From Capronia americana (lineage: Eukaryota > Ascomycota > Eurotiomycetes > Chaetothyriales > Herpotrichiellaceae), in the NCBI GenBank assembly GCA_016110215.1, contig JADWQD010000008.1, positions 1,550,001 to 1,614,000 of the forward strand: a DNA stretch of 64,000 nucleotides, written 5' to 3'. A model generated the notes under the pieces. The model made no database searches, was not told the origin of the DNA, and saw only the letters and a program-made list of their open reading frames with translations. Of this stretch, positions 56,407-64,000 are shown in pieces (the stretch's first letter is position 1; each line of letters opens with the position of its first letter). Position numbers and translations under genes: made by a program.

Positions 56407-57287
56407 ATGTTGTCAAGAAGAGTGGTAAGCCTGTCTATTCACGCCTGGATCTCTGATATAGACTTATCACACTTTATTCTAACTCGTCCACTCTCACACT
56501 CACAGCTTTCACGGGAAGAGGAGTCCGAGTCCACAGACGCAGAAGTCACGAAAGAAGACCAGGACAAGATCAACGCGTTCTCCAGGCTGCATAATCGGAG
56601 TAAAGCCCTCGAAGAGGAACTGAGTACCAAACAGGTAGGTGGGCGGCAGGCACTTTACAGTGTCCCACCAGCACGACGATGCAGACGGGGTGGGGTGTCT
56701 TGCTTGAGGCGCAGTGAACGAGATACTGTAGGAGATGCTGCCGGGAGCAGTGCGAGCGAGATGTGCTGTGCCGGCGTCTTCTTCCGAAAGCACATTGACA
56801 TGCGCATCTGCATCTCTTTCACCATCGCCATCTCCATCTCCGTTCTCCAGGCTGGCTGGCTGGCAGGCAGGCAAGCAGTGTGCTAACCACTCTCCGCAGA
56901 AAGACAAAGAAGATCTCGAAGAACTCTCCACCGAACTCGAACTCGCAGACGAGGACGACCTGATACGGTACGTGTGCTTCTTGGCCACCATTTCTTCCTG
57001 AACACCCCTTTCTTTTCGACTCGGTCCTCCGTCTCACTTGGCGTCTCCCTATTTTATTTCAAACTATGCTTTGGGTTGGGTTCTAATTCTACAGGTATAA
57101 AATCGGGGACTCGTTCATGCACGTGCCGCTGAGCGAGGCGCAGGACCTTCTGGCCGAGCAGACGGGCGAGATCGAGAGCGAAGTGTCTGCACTGGAGGAG
57201 GAGCTCGGGGGCATTAGGGAGGAGATCTCGACGTTGAAGGCCCATCTGTATGCTCGGTTCGGGAGGGGGATTAATCTCGAGGCGTAG
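56407..57287 (+). CDS. GIM3: prefoldin subunit 4
   Basis: A beta-type subunit of the hexameric prefoldin co-chaperone that hands unfolded actin and tubulin to the CCT chaperonin. Four exons: 56407-56424 (18 nt), 56506-56634, 56900-56967 and 57095-57287, giving 135 residues, the normal length. The first exon encodes only MLSRRV. Exon 2 is the N-terminal coiled-coil helix (TKEDQDKINAFSRLHNRSKALEEEL). Exon 3 carries DLEELSTELELADEDDLI, and exon 4 the beta-hairpin YKIGDSFMHVPLSEAQ followed by the second helix, ending HLYARFGRGINLEA as in subunit 4 proteins. All introns are GT..AG. The tail-to-tail neighbour is the thioesterase gene, 285 bases away. Confidence 0.93.
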
Positions 57288-57572
57288 CACCACGTCCGCG
57301 CGTGTGAAGGGTATCTAGATGGGGAAACGAGTCTGCTGGCCTGATTGCTGTGGCTATATAACATCGTGAGAAGGTCTACCTTGTATCCGCATCCGCTTCC
57401 GCATACAACGTCCACATCCACACCCGACTCCGTGCTAGGTCTCGGAAGAACAAGGTTGTCATCCTATACATGTCCTGACGAAATCGCCGCCGACACCGCC
57501 TGCCAAATCAAGTATAAGAACTCGGTCGCCGGGATAGAATTCCAAAAAGGAAAATACACGGCCGGCGTATTC

Positions 57573-58709
57573 TTACAGCTTGCTCTCCTTCTGCTGTAAC
57601 CGCACGACCCCCTCCTGTGTGCACGTGGCGATCAATACCCCGTCCTTGCTCCAGATCCGCTGCATGACAAGCCCCCTCCCGTCCCCGGCCCACGGACTAT
57701 CCATCTCCGTTAACATCCACTCGTCCGCACGGAACGCCCGGGGATTGTGGAAGAAGATCGCATGATCCAGGGATACCATCATCCCGATCCTCCGATCGTC
57801 CCGCTGGTGCTCCAATCGTTGGGCTGGCGTGCGAGTCGAGTCAAACTCTGTGTTTTCATCTTCCTCCTCGCGCGCGATCTGCACGAGGTATTCCTCCATT
57901 TGCTTGCGCTCGGCGTCGCTGCCGCGGAAGGTCTTGAGCGTGCGCTCGATGTTCAGCCGGTTGGCGAATCGCTGCAGGTTGTGCACCCGCGCGACAGTGC
58001 CGATAAAGTACGAGTCGGACATGTATGCCAGGGCGGAGAGGTGTGCTTGGTGGTTATCGCCCGGTTGGTTCGCCCGTTGTCCACTTTTCAGTTCTTCCTC
58101 GCGCACGTTGGGCGGACAGTCGCTTATCCGCCCGCGGGCGCGGATCCACTGCCGCAGTTTGCGGTCGGAGGGAGACCCGCGGTTGATGACGGGGCAGCGC
58201 ACGGATTCGAACGGTCGGTCGTCGCCGAGGGCTTGGTGGCGGCCAGTCTCAAGGTCGGGGGGTGCAGTCACGTCCGTGGGCATCGGGACGGCGTGCTCGA
58301 CTTTTATGGCGCCGCCGGAGTTCTCCTTCATAAATGATAGTGTTGTTGTGAAGATGCAAGCTCCTCGCTGGCGGGCTTGGACCGTTCGGGTGATGAAGCT
58401 TTTCCCGTCGCGGACTCGTTCAACGTGGTAAAGGATGGGGATCTCGCTGTTGCCTGCCAGGACAAAGTAGCAGTGCATGCTGTGTACGGTAAAATCGGGG
58501 GGGATTGTGGCCTGTGCAGCGGCCAGGCATTGTGCGATTGCGGCGCCGCCGAATATACCGCGCGCGCCAGGAGGATGCCATAGAGGGCGGGCGTTTGTAT
58601 AGATGTCTGGGCCGATGTCGACGAGGGGTAGCAAAGACAGGACGTTTTCAATGGGCGAGTGGTGAGGTAGGGACTTGGGAGGCTTGATCAGCGTTGAGTG
58701 TTTCGACAT
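57573..58709 (-). CDS. peroxisomal acyl-CoA thioesterase II (TesB/ACOT8-like)
   Basis: Hydrolyses acyl-CoA to free acid and CoA. A single-exon 378-residue protein with the double hot-dog fold. The N-terminal half shows RGIFGGAAIAQCLAAAQAT and VHSMHCYFVLAGN. The C-terminal half shows MVSLDHAIFFHNPRAFRADEW, whose Asp315 matches the TesB catalytic Asp, followed by GLVMQRIWSKDGVLIATCTQEG with the conserved Gln. It ends in Ser-Lys-Leu, a perfect type 1 peroxisomal targeting signal, so it probably acts with fatty-acid beta-oxidation, like yeast Tes1. An insertion of about 60 polar residues (Glu/Asp/Arg-rich) separates the halves. The Met at 58709 starts MSKHSTLIKPPKS. Confidence 0.93.
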   Translation of the reverse strand: MSKHSTLIKPPKSLPHHSPIENVLSLLPLVDIGPDIYTNARPLWHPPGARGIFGGAAIAQCLAAAQATIPPDFTVHSMHCYFVLAGNSEIPILYHVERVRDGKSFITRTVQARQRGACIFTTTLSFMKENSGGAIKVEHAVPMPTDVTAPPDLETGRHQALGDDRPFESVRCPVINRGSPSDRKLRQWIRARGRISDCPPNVREEELKSGQRANQPGDNHQAHLSALAYMSDSYFIGTVARVHNLQRFANRLNIERTLKTFRGSDAERKQMEEYLVQIAREEEDENTEFDSTRTPAQRLEHQRDDRRIGMMVSLDHAIFFHNPRAFRADEWMLTEMDSPWAGDGRGLVMQRIWSKDGVLIATCTQEGVVRLQQKESKL

Positions 58710-59260
58710 CTTGAAGGTGGCGACCTGCGGTCGAGAGGTGAGGGAGAGAGTGAGAGTGAGGGTTAATTAGGGCAGGCCTAGATCAAATGCGCTGTACTTG
58801 TAAGGCTCAGAGAGGCCGTCAGAGCTCACTACTTATGGCTCGAGACAGACCGACAACACCATCTCATCGTACTGACGCCGACTCGGACGAATTGACATCA
58901 AGGACATGATCTCGGAATCTCAGCTCAGGCTTCGGGCCAAGTTACAGATGGTGGCATGGCATGCTGAGGACGTGGTTCGGAGTCATGTGTGATTGGGCGG
59001 TGCGAAGAAGAGCCGAGGCACTCGCGTCAAATCTCCCTTCAGGAAACGCCGAAGCCAGGGGCCGTGGGCATCAGGCACCGAGCCAGATGGATTCCGACGG
59101 ATGATGCAAACCGTGTAAGTTATGTATCGTCTAGCCTGGGTCCGTATACAGTAGGAGCGTATACGTGTCGAACCCTCCTTCACCCGGTACACGCTAGATC
59201 CCTTAATCAAACCGAGACGCCTCGCTAAATGTCCAAACACTTTTGAAGATACATCGTTCC
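58710..59260. other. intergenic 0.55 kb
   Basis: Promoter of the thioesterase and 3' flank of the four-helix membrane protein. No feature seen. Confidence 0.5.
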
Positions 59261-60298
59261 CTATGCATACCTCGTCGATCCTGTTGCCCAACCCGGCTGT
59301 GGAGAATGAAAATACGATTGTGCATTGCCCGAGCTGGGAGTCTGTGGCCATCCGCCATGCTCAAGTCCAGGCGTGGGCGTCAGCAGGATCGACGAGCGCT
59401 CGATTTCTTCCCGTCGTCGCTCTCGAGGATTCTTGAAGGTTTGGCTTTCAACAGTTGGGCTCCGGTCTCTTGTGATCTTGTTCAAGATGCTCCACCTGTT
59501 GGGATTTGCTGGTAGGCTCCCACTGCGAGGCCGTGTGCCAGGCTGGACAACTTGCAATCCGTCATACCCCGGGGAGTCGGCGCCGTCCCCCGGCAAATTG
59601 ATGTGGAAGGTGCTCTGAGAGTTGCGATGATCGTTCGGGGACTCTTGCGACGCCTCTCTGTTGAGTAACAGCCGCAACAACTGTCTCCGTTGTGCCTCGT
59701 CCTCGGGCAGGTTATTCACACTCCAAGCGTTCGTCGGCAGCAGTTCGGTTGTGGACGTCGCATCACCATAGTTGCCGCAGGAGCCTCTTTCCCAACGTTG
59801 CACGTGCTGTCTTCTTTGTCTATCCAGCTCTTTGATTTTATTCAGCTTTCTGTATGTGATATAACTCAAACCGCCCGCGCCAAGGGTGGTAGCACATGCG
59901 ATCACCAGTGGCACGTAGATGTAGATCTGCGTCGGTATGGGGAAGTTCTTGTGAAGGGCGTGATTCATGACCGTGACAAACACACCCATGAAAGAAGAGG
60001 TGAGAATCGGGAGAAGAACGGCATCGAAGAGGAATAACAAGCTGCGGCTGAAGTATGCAAGTACTGCGATGGCGCTATAACCAACAGCGAGAAGGGCAGA
60101 AGCCAGCACTGTCAGGAAGGTCCGCGATACTTTGATGTTATCCGTCGCTGAGGTAAAGACCAGAGCGAACACGATATATCCACCCAGTGCAAGCCACGAG
60201 GCAGTGATCGCAAGCGTTCGGAAATACCAGGGTAGGGCGTCGCGTTCTGTGTAGAGATCAAAGAGGGTCTCGCGCATTCGCTGGTAGTTTCGTGGCAT
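59261..60298 (-). CDS. four-helix membrane protein, unknown function
   Basis: A single-exon 345-residue protein. Hydrophobic helices lie at about 25-48 (FRTLAITASWLALGGYIVFA), 58-84, 87-112 and 122-148. A polar, basic cytosolic tail from 150 to the end contains KLNKIKELDRQRRQHVQRW, several Ser/Pro phosphosite-like motifs and RERRREEIERSS. The short N-terminus (MPRNYQRMRETLFDLYTERD) is probably cytosolic too. I recognise no transporter signature. The arrangement resembles uncharacterised fungal plasma-membrane or endomembrane proteins of this size. An upstream TATAAAAG lies far away (about 60760) and may serve another transcript. Confidence 0.8.
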   Translation of the reverse strand: MPRNYQRMRETLFDLYTERDALPWYFRTLAITASWLALGGYIVFALVFTSATDNIKVSRTFLTVLASALLAVGYSAIAVLAYFSRSLLFLFDAVLLPILTSSFMGVFVTVMNHALHKNFPIPTQIYIYVPLVIACATTLGAGGLSYITYRKLNKIKELDRQRRQHVQRWERGSCGNYGDATSTTELLPTNAWSVNNLPEDEAQRRQLLRLLLNREASQESPNDHRNSQSTFHINLPGDGADSPGYDGLQVVQPGTRPRSGSLPANPNRWSILNKITRDRSPTVESQTFKNPRERRREEIERSSILLTPTPGLEHGGWPQTPSSGNAQSYFHSPQPGWATGSTRYA

Positions 60299-61073
60299 TC
60301 TCCTTCACGAGAGGCAGAAGAGAGATGATGGCGACCATCCAGGAGAAATCGGCGGTCTTGCGGCTAAGGAGTGTTCAGCAATTGTCTCTTCTGAAGCTGA
60401 GCTCTTCCTTCGTGGCGGCGTTGGGGGATGACGAGGCTGCCGAGTGTGGGATGCCTAAACTGAGGTGGAAGTGAAATGGTTCCGTCAGCATTCAAAGGGT
60501 AAGCTCTGCACAGAAGATGGAAGACTGCCGCAGTTATTCAAACAGATTAGTTGTCCAAAGGGTGCATGAAAGGAATGCGAAAAGAGTGATCGTTGCGAAA
60601 GGCGGGCTGCGGGAGGGCGACACAGAACAAGACGTCGAGGTCGTATTGCAGGGCATAAGCTGGCGCAGTTTTGTGGATGGTGATGCTCGAGCGAAAGTCA
60701 AACGCGAAAGGGCGGTCGGTGGTGTTGCGGGTCAGCTGAGTTCGGTTAAATCCCTCGCACTTTTATAGGCGAGTGGGTGCCTATCTGGAACAGCCACAGG
60801 CCTTCCTCGTACCCCAGTCCCGGGATCTCGTAGGGCTGACAGCCCGAGTCCCTCAACAACGGCACCATTCACTTGAGCCCGACCTGCGCAACAGCTGATC
60901 CTATCGCGGCATTCGGTGCGTGCACGATCTGGGCCATTAATCTCGCTTGAAGGCAGATGGCTTGACGTCTGAACCACGAGAGGAGGAGCTTGTGCTAGGC
61001 GTCGACGTCTCGAGGACTTGTCATCGGCGTCGACATCATCGCTTCTTCAAATGAAGCTTACGCAACTTCGGCG
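60299..61073. other. intergenic 0.78 kb
   Basis: Upstream of the membrane protein and 3' of the cupin gene. A minus-strand CTATAAAAG lies near 60760-60768. No gene supported. Confidence 0.45.
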
Positions 61074-61835
61074 TCACCATGATTTCTTCCCGTCTTTCTC
61101 TCCCGTGGCTCGCAACAGCAGCTCTTTCTTTACGTATTCATCATATGTCCCCCGCAGTCCGAGCAGATACCCGACTGCTGAGCACACCCCCAGCATCAAG
61201 TGCGTAACCGTCCAACTGAGAAGTCTGCTGTCGTCGCCGACCAACACTGGCCAATTGTCCCAGGAACGGAAAATGCAGAATAACTGCAGCGGGATGATCC
61301 AGTTTTCCAGCCACCTTGTGCTCCACTTTGGGACGATTGCGGGCGTGTACATGGAGCTGGGCTGAGGCTCCGTCAAGAACGAATTCAGATTTCGAAAGAA
61401 GACCTCCTTCTGACCGTCCTCCGGCATAGTCCATTCTCGAACAATCAGGTCTCGGTGGTCCTCGTCTCCAGCTCGGTGCCATTCATGTACCGTATATCTG
61501 GGTACCTCTACCACGCCATCCTCAGGTCCGTAAATTCCTGCTCGATTCCCGAGTCGGACGAATGCGCGTCCTTGCAGAATTTGGAGAAACTCGGTGTGAG
61601 TCTCGTGCCAATGTGGTTGTGAGGTCCATCTGGAGGTGACCGGCAGGGTGATGGTTACACAATCGGCGTCTGAAAGGTTGTAGGTCACGGCCTCGGGACC
61701 TGATCGCTCGAATATCTTCACGTTGGACGTCTGTCTCCTCATGACTGTCGGTTCGGCGTTGGGTGATGAGATGGGTGGTGTTCCCCGTCCAGCAGCATAG
61801 CGAATTGCAGGGCGATGCCTTTTAGTCGTCTTCAA
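61074..61835 (-). CDS. cupin-domain protein with hydrophobic C-terminus
   Basis: A 253-residue frame. The cupin metal-binding motif 1 is seen as PHWHETHTEFLQILQG (His-x-His, Glu, Gly spacing), followed by a second half with VVEVPRYTVHEWHRAG, whose His completes the usual metal site. A jelly-roll enzyme or binding protein of the kind often met near fungal secondary-metabolism genes is likely. After the cupin (about residue 150) the tail contains two hydrophobic stretches, WLENWIIPLQLFCIF and WTVTHLMLGVCSAVGYLLGL, which suggest membrane association. The tail ends Lys-rich. Met at 61742 (MRRQTSNVKIFER) is an equally good start, as the first 31 residues are Arg/Pro rich. No clustered biosynthetic gene is visible here. 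Confidence 0.78.
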   Translation of the reverse strand: MKTTKRHRPAIRYAAGRGTPPISSPNAEPTVMRRQTSNVKIFERSGPEAVTYNLSDADCVTITLPVTSRWTSQPHWHETHTEFLQILQGRAFVRLGNRAGIYGPEDGVVEVPRYTVHEWHRAGDEDHRDLIVREWTMPEDGQKEVFFRNLNSFLTEPQPSSMYTPAIVPKWSTRWLENWIIPLQLFCIFRSWDNWPVLVGDDSRLLSWTVTHLMLGVCSAVGYLLGLRGTYDEYVKKELLLRATGEKDGKKSW

Positions 61836-62360
61836 GCCTCACAAGGCTGACTAACTTTGTTACAGCTGCTGATTATGGTGATTCGGTTGGTGCACGGGGA
61901 CAATTCCGCAAGCCTGCGGGCATGAACATGTCCGGGGATGTGCACCCAATCATCAAGCGCAGCTACCACGGCGCCTCTCTTCCTCGACCTGTTCATGGAC
62001 GCCTCTTTGCATAGGCCGGAGCATCTGAAGTCAGGCTACATGAATATGGCACAGAAAGAGGAGTCTAACGACCTTTTGCGATAAGTCCTGAAGTTGTGTT
62101 GTCATGGCGTCTGTCTTTCAGCCTCGCGCACGGCTGCCTGCTTCCCCCGCTCGAAGCTTGGGGGCTATGAGCAGACCAACAGACGTCTGGTTCAACGGAC
62201 TCCCTGGCATTGCCGAGCAAAGCGAAAGCTGATTGGTGGCGTGAACCCCCGATTTAGCCCAAGGCAAACACCCCGACCAAAAAGGGGTCGATGCTTTCCA
62301 AGTCACGCCTCGCTTGTTGCGCCCAAATCATGCTCGAGCAACAGCCTATTGGATACCTAA
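61836..62360. other. intergenic or unrecognised 5' exon region
   Basis: Upstream of the right-edge gene. A small frame with ATG at 62105 (42 codons) might be its first exon, but I could not fix the splice sites. Confidence 0.35.
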
Positions 62361-64000
62361 AGCCACTGTCTCAACAGCCTCTGGTGGCGACCGCATGTGT
62401 CTTCCTTTCTTTCGCTCAAGGCAAAGTCTAATGACGCCTTCCAAGCACCATGGCTTCTCGAGCCTCTTCGACACCGCCCTTCGTGGCAGCCATATCAAAA
62501 CGGTCTGTACCCCAGCCTGACAGCCGGACTTTCGTCGAGCTTTTGCGATTCCTGTCTCCCTATATCGTCTTTCTGGACCACGAATGATCTTAGCCAAATG
62601 CTGGCTCCAAAGATCACAAGAATTCAACAGCTGACAAGTGGGGTCTATGAAGCAGGACCAGCCCCTCCTCGAATCGACCTTCAGCCTCGTTTTCGCGTTG
62701 AGACGATCACCAAGCACGATAAGGCTTTGGCCGATTCCTACCTGAGACGAGAAGCATCAGCCGCTCGTGGATCTCAGCCGCTCCTCCGCAGGGTCAAATC
62801 TAAATTGACCAGGCCTGACAAGGTTGTGACCTTGACCGCTCTCTGCAACCATGTACACGTTGATGGCTCTGCGGAAGTCGCGCAAATCTACATCGACAGA
62901 CTCTCTCTAGATGCAGCGCAGTCCGCTCTACAGTTCGAACTACCTGACAGTCTACTCTTTGCCGCGATCAAAAACTCAAATGTCAACCTGGTGCGACTGC
63001 TTGCCCCGTTCACGGCGGAAGAGGCTGTTACCGCCGCTCTCGAATCTGCTGTCCTCGGCGGGGATCGAAATATCGTCACGGCATTACTCGAATATGGCGC
63101 CGACCCGAACAGGCTCAGTCACGGCTGCATTTTTCGACTTACCGAGACAGATCTTCAACTGTTTCAACTCATCCTACGCGCTCCCAGGCCACTCCACCAT
63201 GAGAATTTCGGCAACCTCTGCGTGGCTGTTATCCGACATGGCGACTCGGCTGCTCTCCACATCCTCCTCCGAAGCATTTTGGATTATCAGATATTCCGCG
63301 ACGGCACGGTCCCCTGGAATCGCGACAATCTTCTGGCCGCAGCGATCAGTTCTCCTGACATAGCAGCCTTCTTCGCCATCACTGCTGCTACCTGTAGCTG
63401 GCCTTTAAGGAACAATCGGCTGTTTTTACAGGTTCTAGAGACTCCGGGGCTGGACCGTTGCCTGGCCAAGGACATGCTGGAAGTTTTGCTCTGCCTCATT
63501 GATAGCATGGCGCCAGCTTTCCAGTCAGATCCCGAGATGCAGTTGACACTTTGCCATTGCATTCAACAGCAGGAAGAAGATATCCTGCGTCTCTTGGTGT
63601 CTTACGGCGTTCAAATCTCAGCCGAGCCACTGCTGCTTGTGTGTCAAAATCAGGACGTGAGGATATTAGATATGCTGCTGACTGGTCAAATCCGGGGTGC
63701 AGATCAGGTAGTCGCACGTATTTCGCATCTGCAGGGACAAGGCCAGCGGGAAATGCGACAGAGAATTCTGCGCCGCTTGCTTGCCGACGGAGCTGACGGT
63801 GTGTGGAAACATAGCGAACTCGTCAAAGCAGCAGCAGAGGGCCAGGCTCAATGGGTCGAGGCGTTGCTCAACGGGAATGCCTCGGTTGACTATCATAATG
63901 GCGCTGCTCTTCTGGAGGCTGTCTCCCTGGGACACATACCTATCGTTCAGAAACTGTTATCCCGCCCAGTGTGCGTGGGGAGCTTACAAGCGGCGTTCCC
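62361..64000 (+). CDS. ankyrin-type fungal protein, partial at both ends
   Basis: A frame open from 62361 (just after a stop) to the window edge, 546 codons. The sequence before the first in-frame Met (62598) is already protein-like (SLKAKSNDAFQAPWLLEPLR, QNGLYPSLTAGLSSSFCD). The true start therefore lies in an upstream exon I could not identify. The body reads KITRIQQLTSGVYEAG, PRFRVETITKHDKALADSYL and DKVVTLTALCNHVHVDG. It then runs into degenerate ankyrin-like units (DSLLFAAIKNSNVNLVRLLAP, IVTALLEYGADPNRL, DILRLLVSYGVQISAE, WVEALLNGNASVDYHNGAALLEAV). This pattern fits a fungus-specific ankyrin family of unknown function. It is unrelated in sequence to the Clr5-ankyrin gene. Confidence 0.7.

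Noticed and set aside
62450..62587. 45-codon frame with strong start context (CACCATGG)
   Set aside because: It overlaps the better-supported ankyrin-type frame, and an intron to join them would need a weak GTCTTT donor.

Overview
The window is nuclear DNA from a filamentous ascomycete (Pezizomycotina). The signs are: many protein genes with short introns (mostly 47-115 nt) carrying GT..AG ends and CTAAC/CTGAC-like branch points; fungus-specific families (Zn2Cys6 and 'fungal-specific' transcription factors, a Clr5-domain protein, a Dal5-type MFS permease, thaumatin-like and Atg27 proteins); balanced GC; and wide intergenic spaces with microsatellites. I could not fix genus or species. No tRNA, rRNA, CRISPR or intact transposon was seen. 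Gene models were assembled by joining open frames across visible splice sites and checking that total coding lengths are multiples of three.

Layout. 0.7-5.1 kb: a disordered Pro/Gln-rich protein and a RING-finger protein (both minus). 6.3-9.3 kb: a large LCAT-like alpha/beta hydrolase (plus). 10.2-13.0 kb: adenine deaminase (plus) facing a glutathione S-transferase (minus), separated by CA-type microsatellites. 13.9-16.5 kb: a five-exon Zn2Cys6 regulator whose zinc cluster is completed by a 15-nt microexon. 17.2-24.1 kb: a Gln-rich conserved protein, a small acidic-tailed protein, a second GST and a Tim17-family membrane protein. 25.9-28.9 kb: a protein joining two cyclic-nucleotide-binding domains, an F-box and leucine-rich repeats. 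29.9-32.1 kb: a Clr5 / triple C2H2 / ankyrin protein with a GC-AG intron. 33.1-35.1 kb: two paralogous small single-pass membrane proteins in a gene-sparse stretch. 37.4-39.8 kb: a GPI-type thaumatin-like protein and an unknown protein.

40.2-48.5 kb holds a nine-exon Dal5-like permease, a GMC oxidoreductase and a fungal-specific transcription factor side by side. This is a plausible small import/oxidation/regulation cluster, by context only. 49.3-64 kb returns to more ordinary genes: a GNAT acetyltransferase, Atg27, an isochorismatase-like hydrolase, prefoldin subunit 4, a peroxisomal (SKL-ending) acyl-CoA thioesterase, a four-helix membrane protein and a cupin. A conserved ankyrin-type protein then runs off the right edge.

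Housekeeping functions visible here are purine salvage (adenine deaminase), autophagy membrane traffic (Atg27), co-chaperone assembly (prefoldin 4) and peroxisomal acyl-CoA turnover (thioesterase). The more accessory part is about 29-49 kb. It holds the Clr5-ankyrin gene, the membrane-protein pair and the transporter/oxidoreductase/regulator trio, with intergenic gaps of 1-2 kb.
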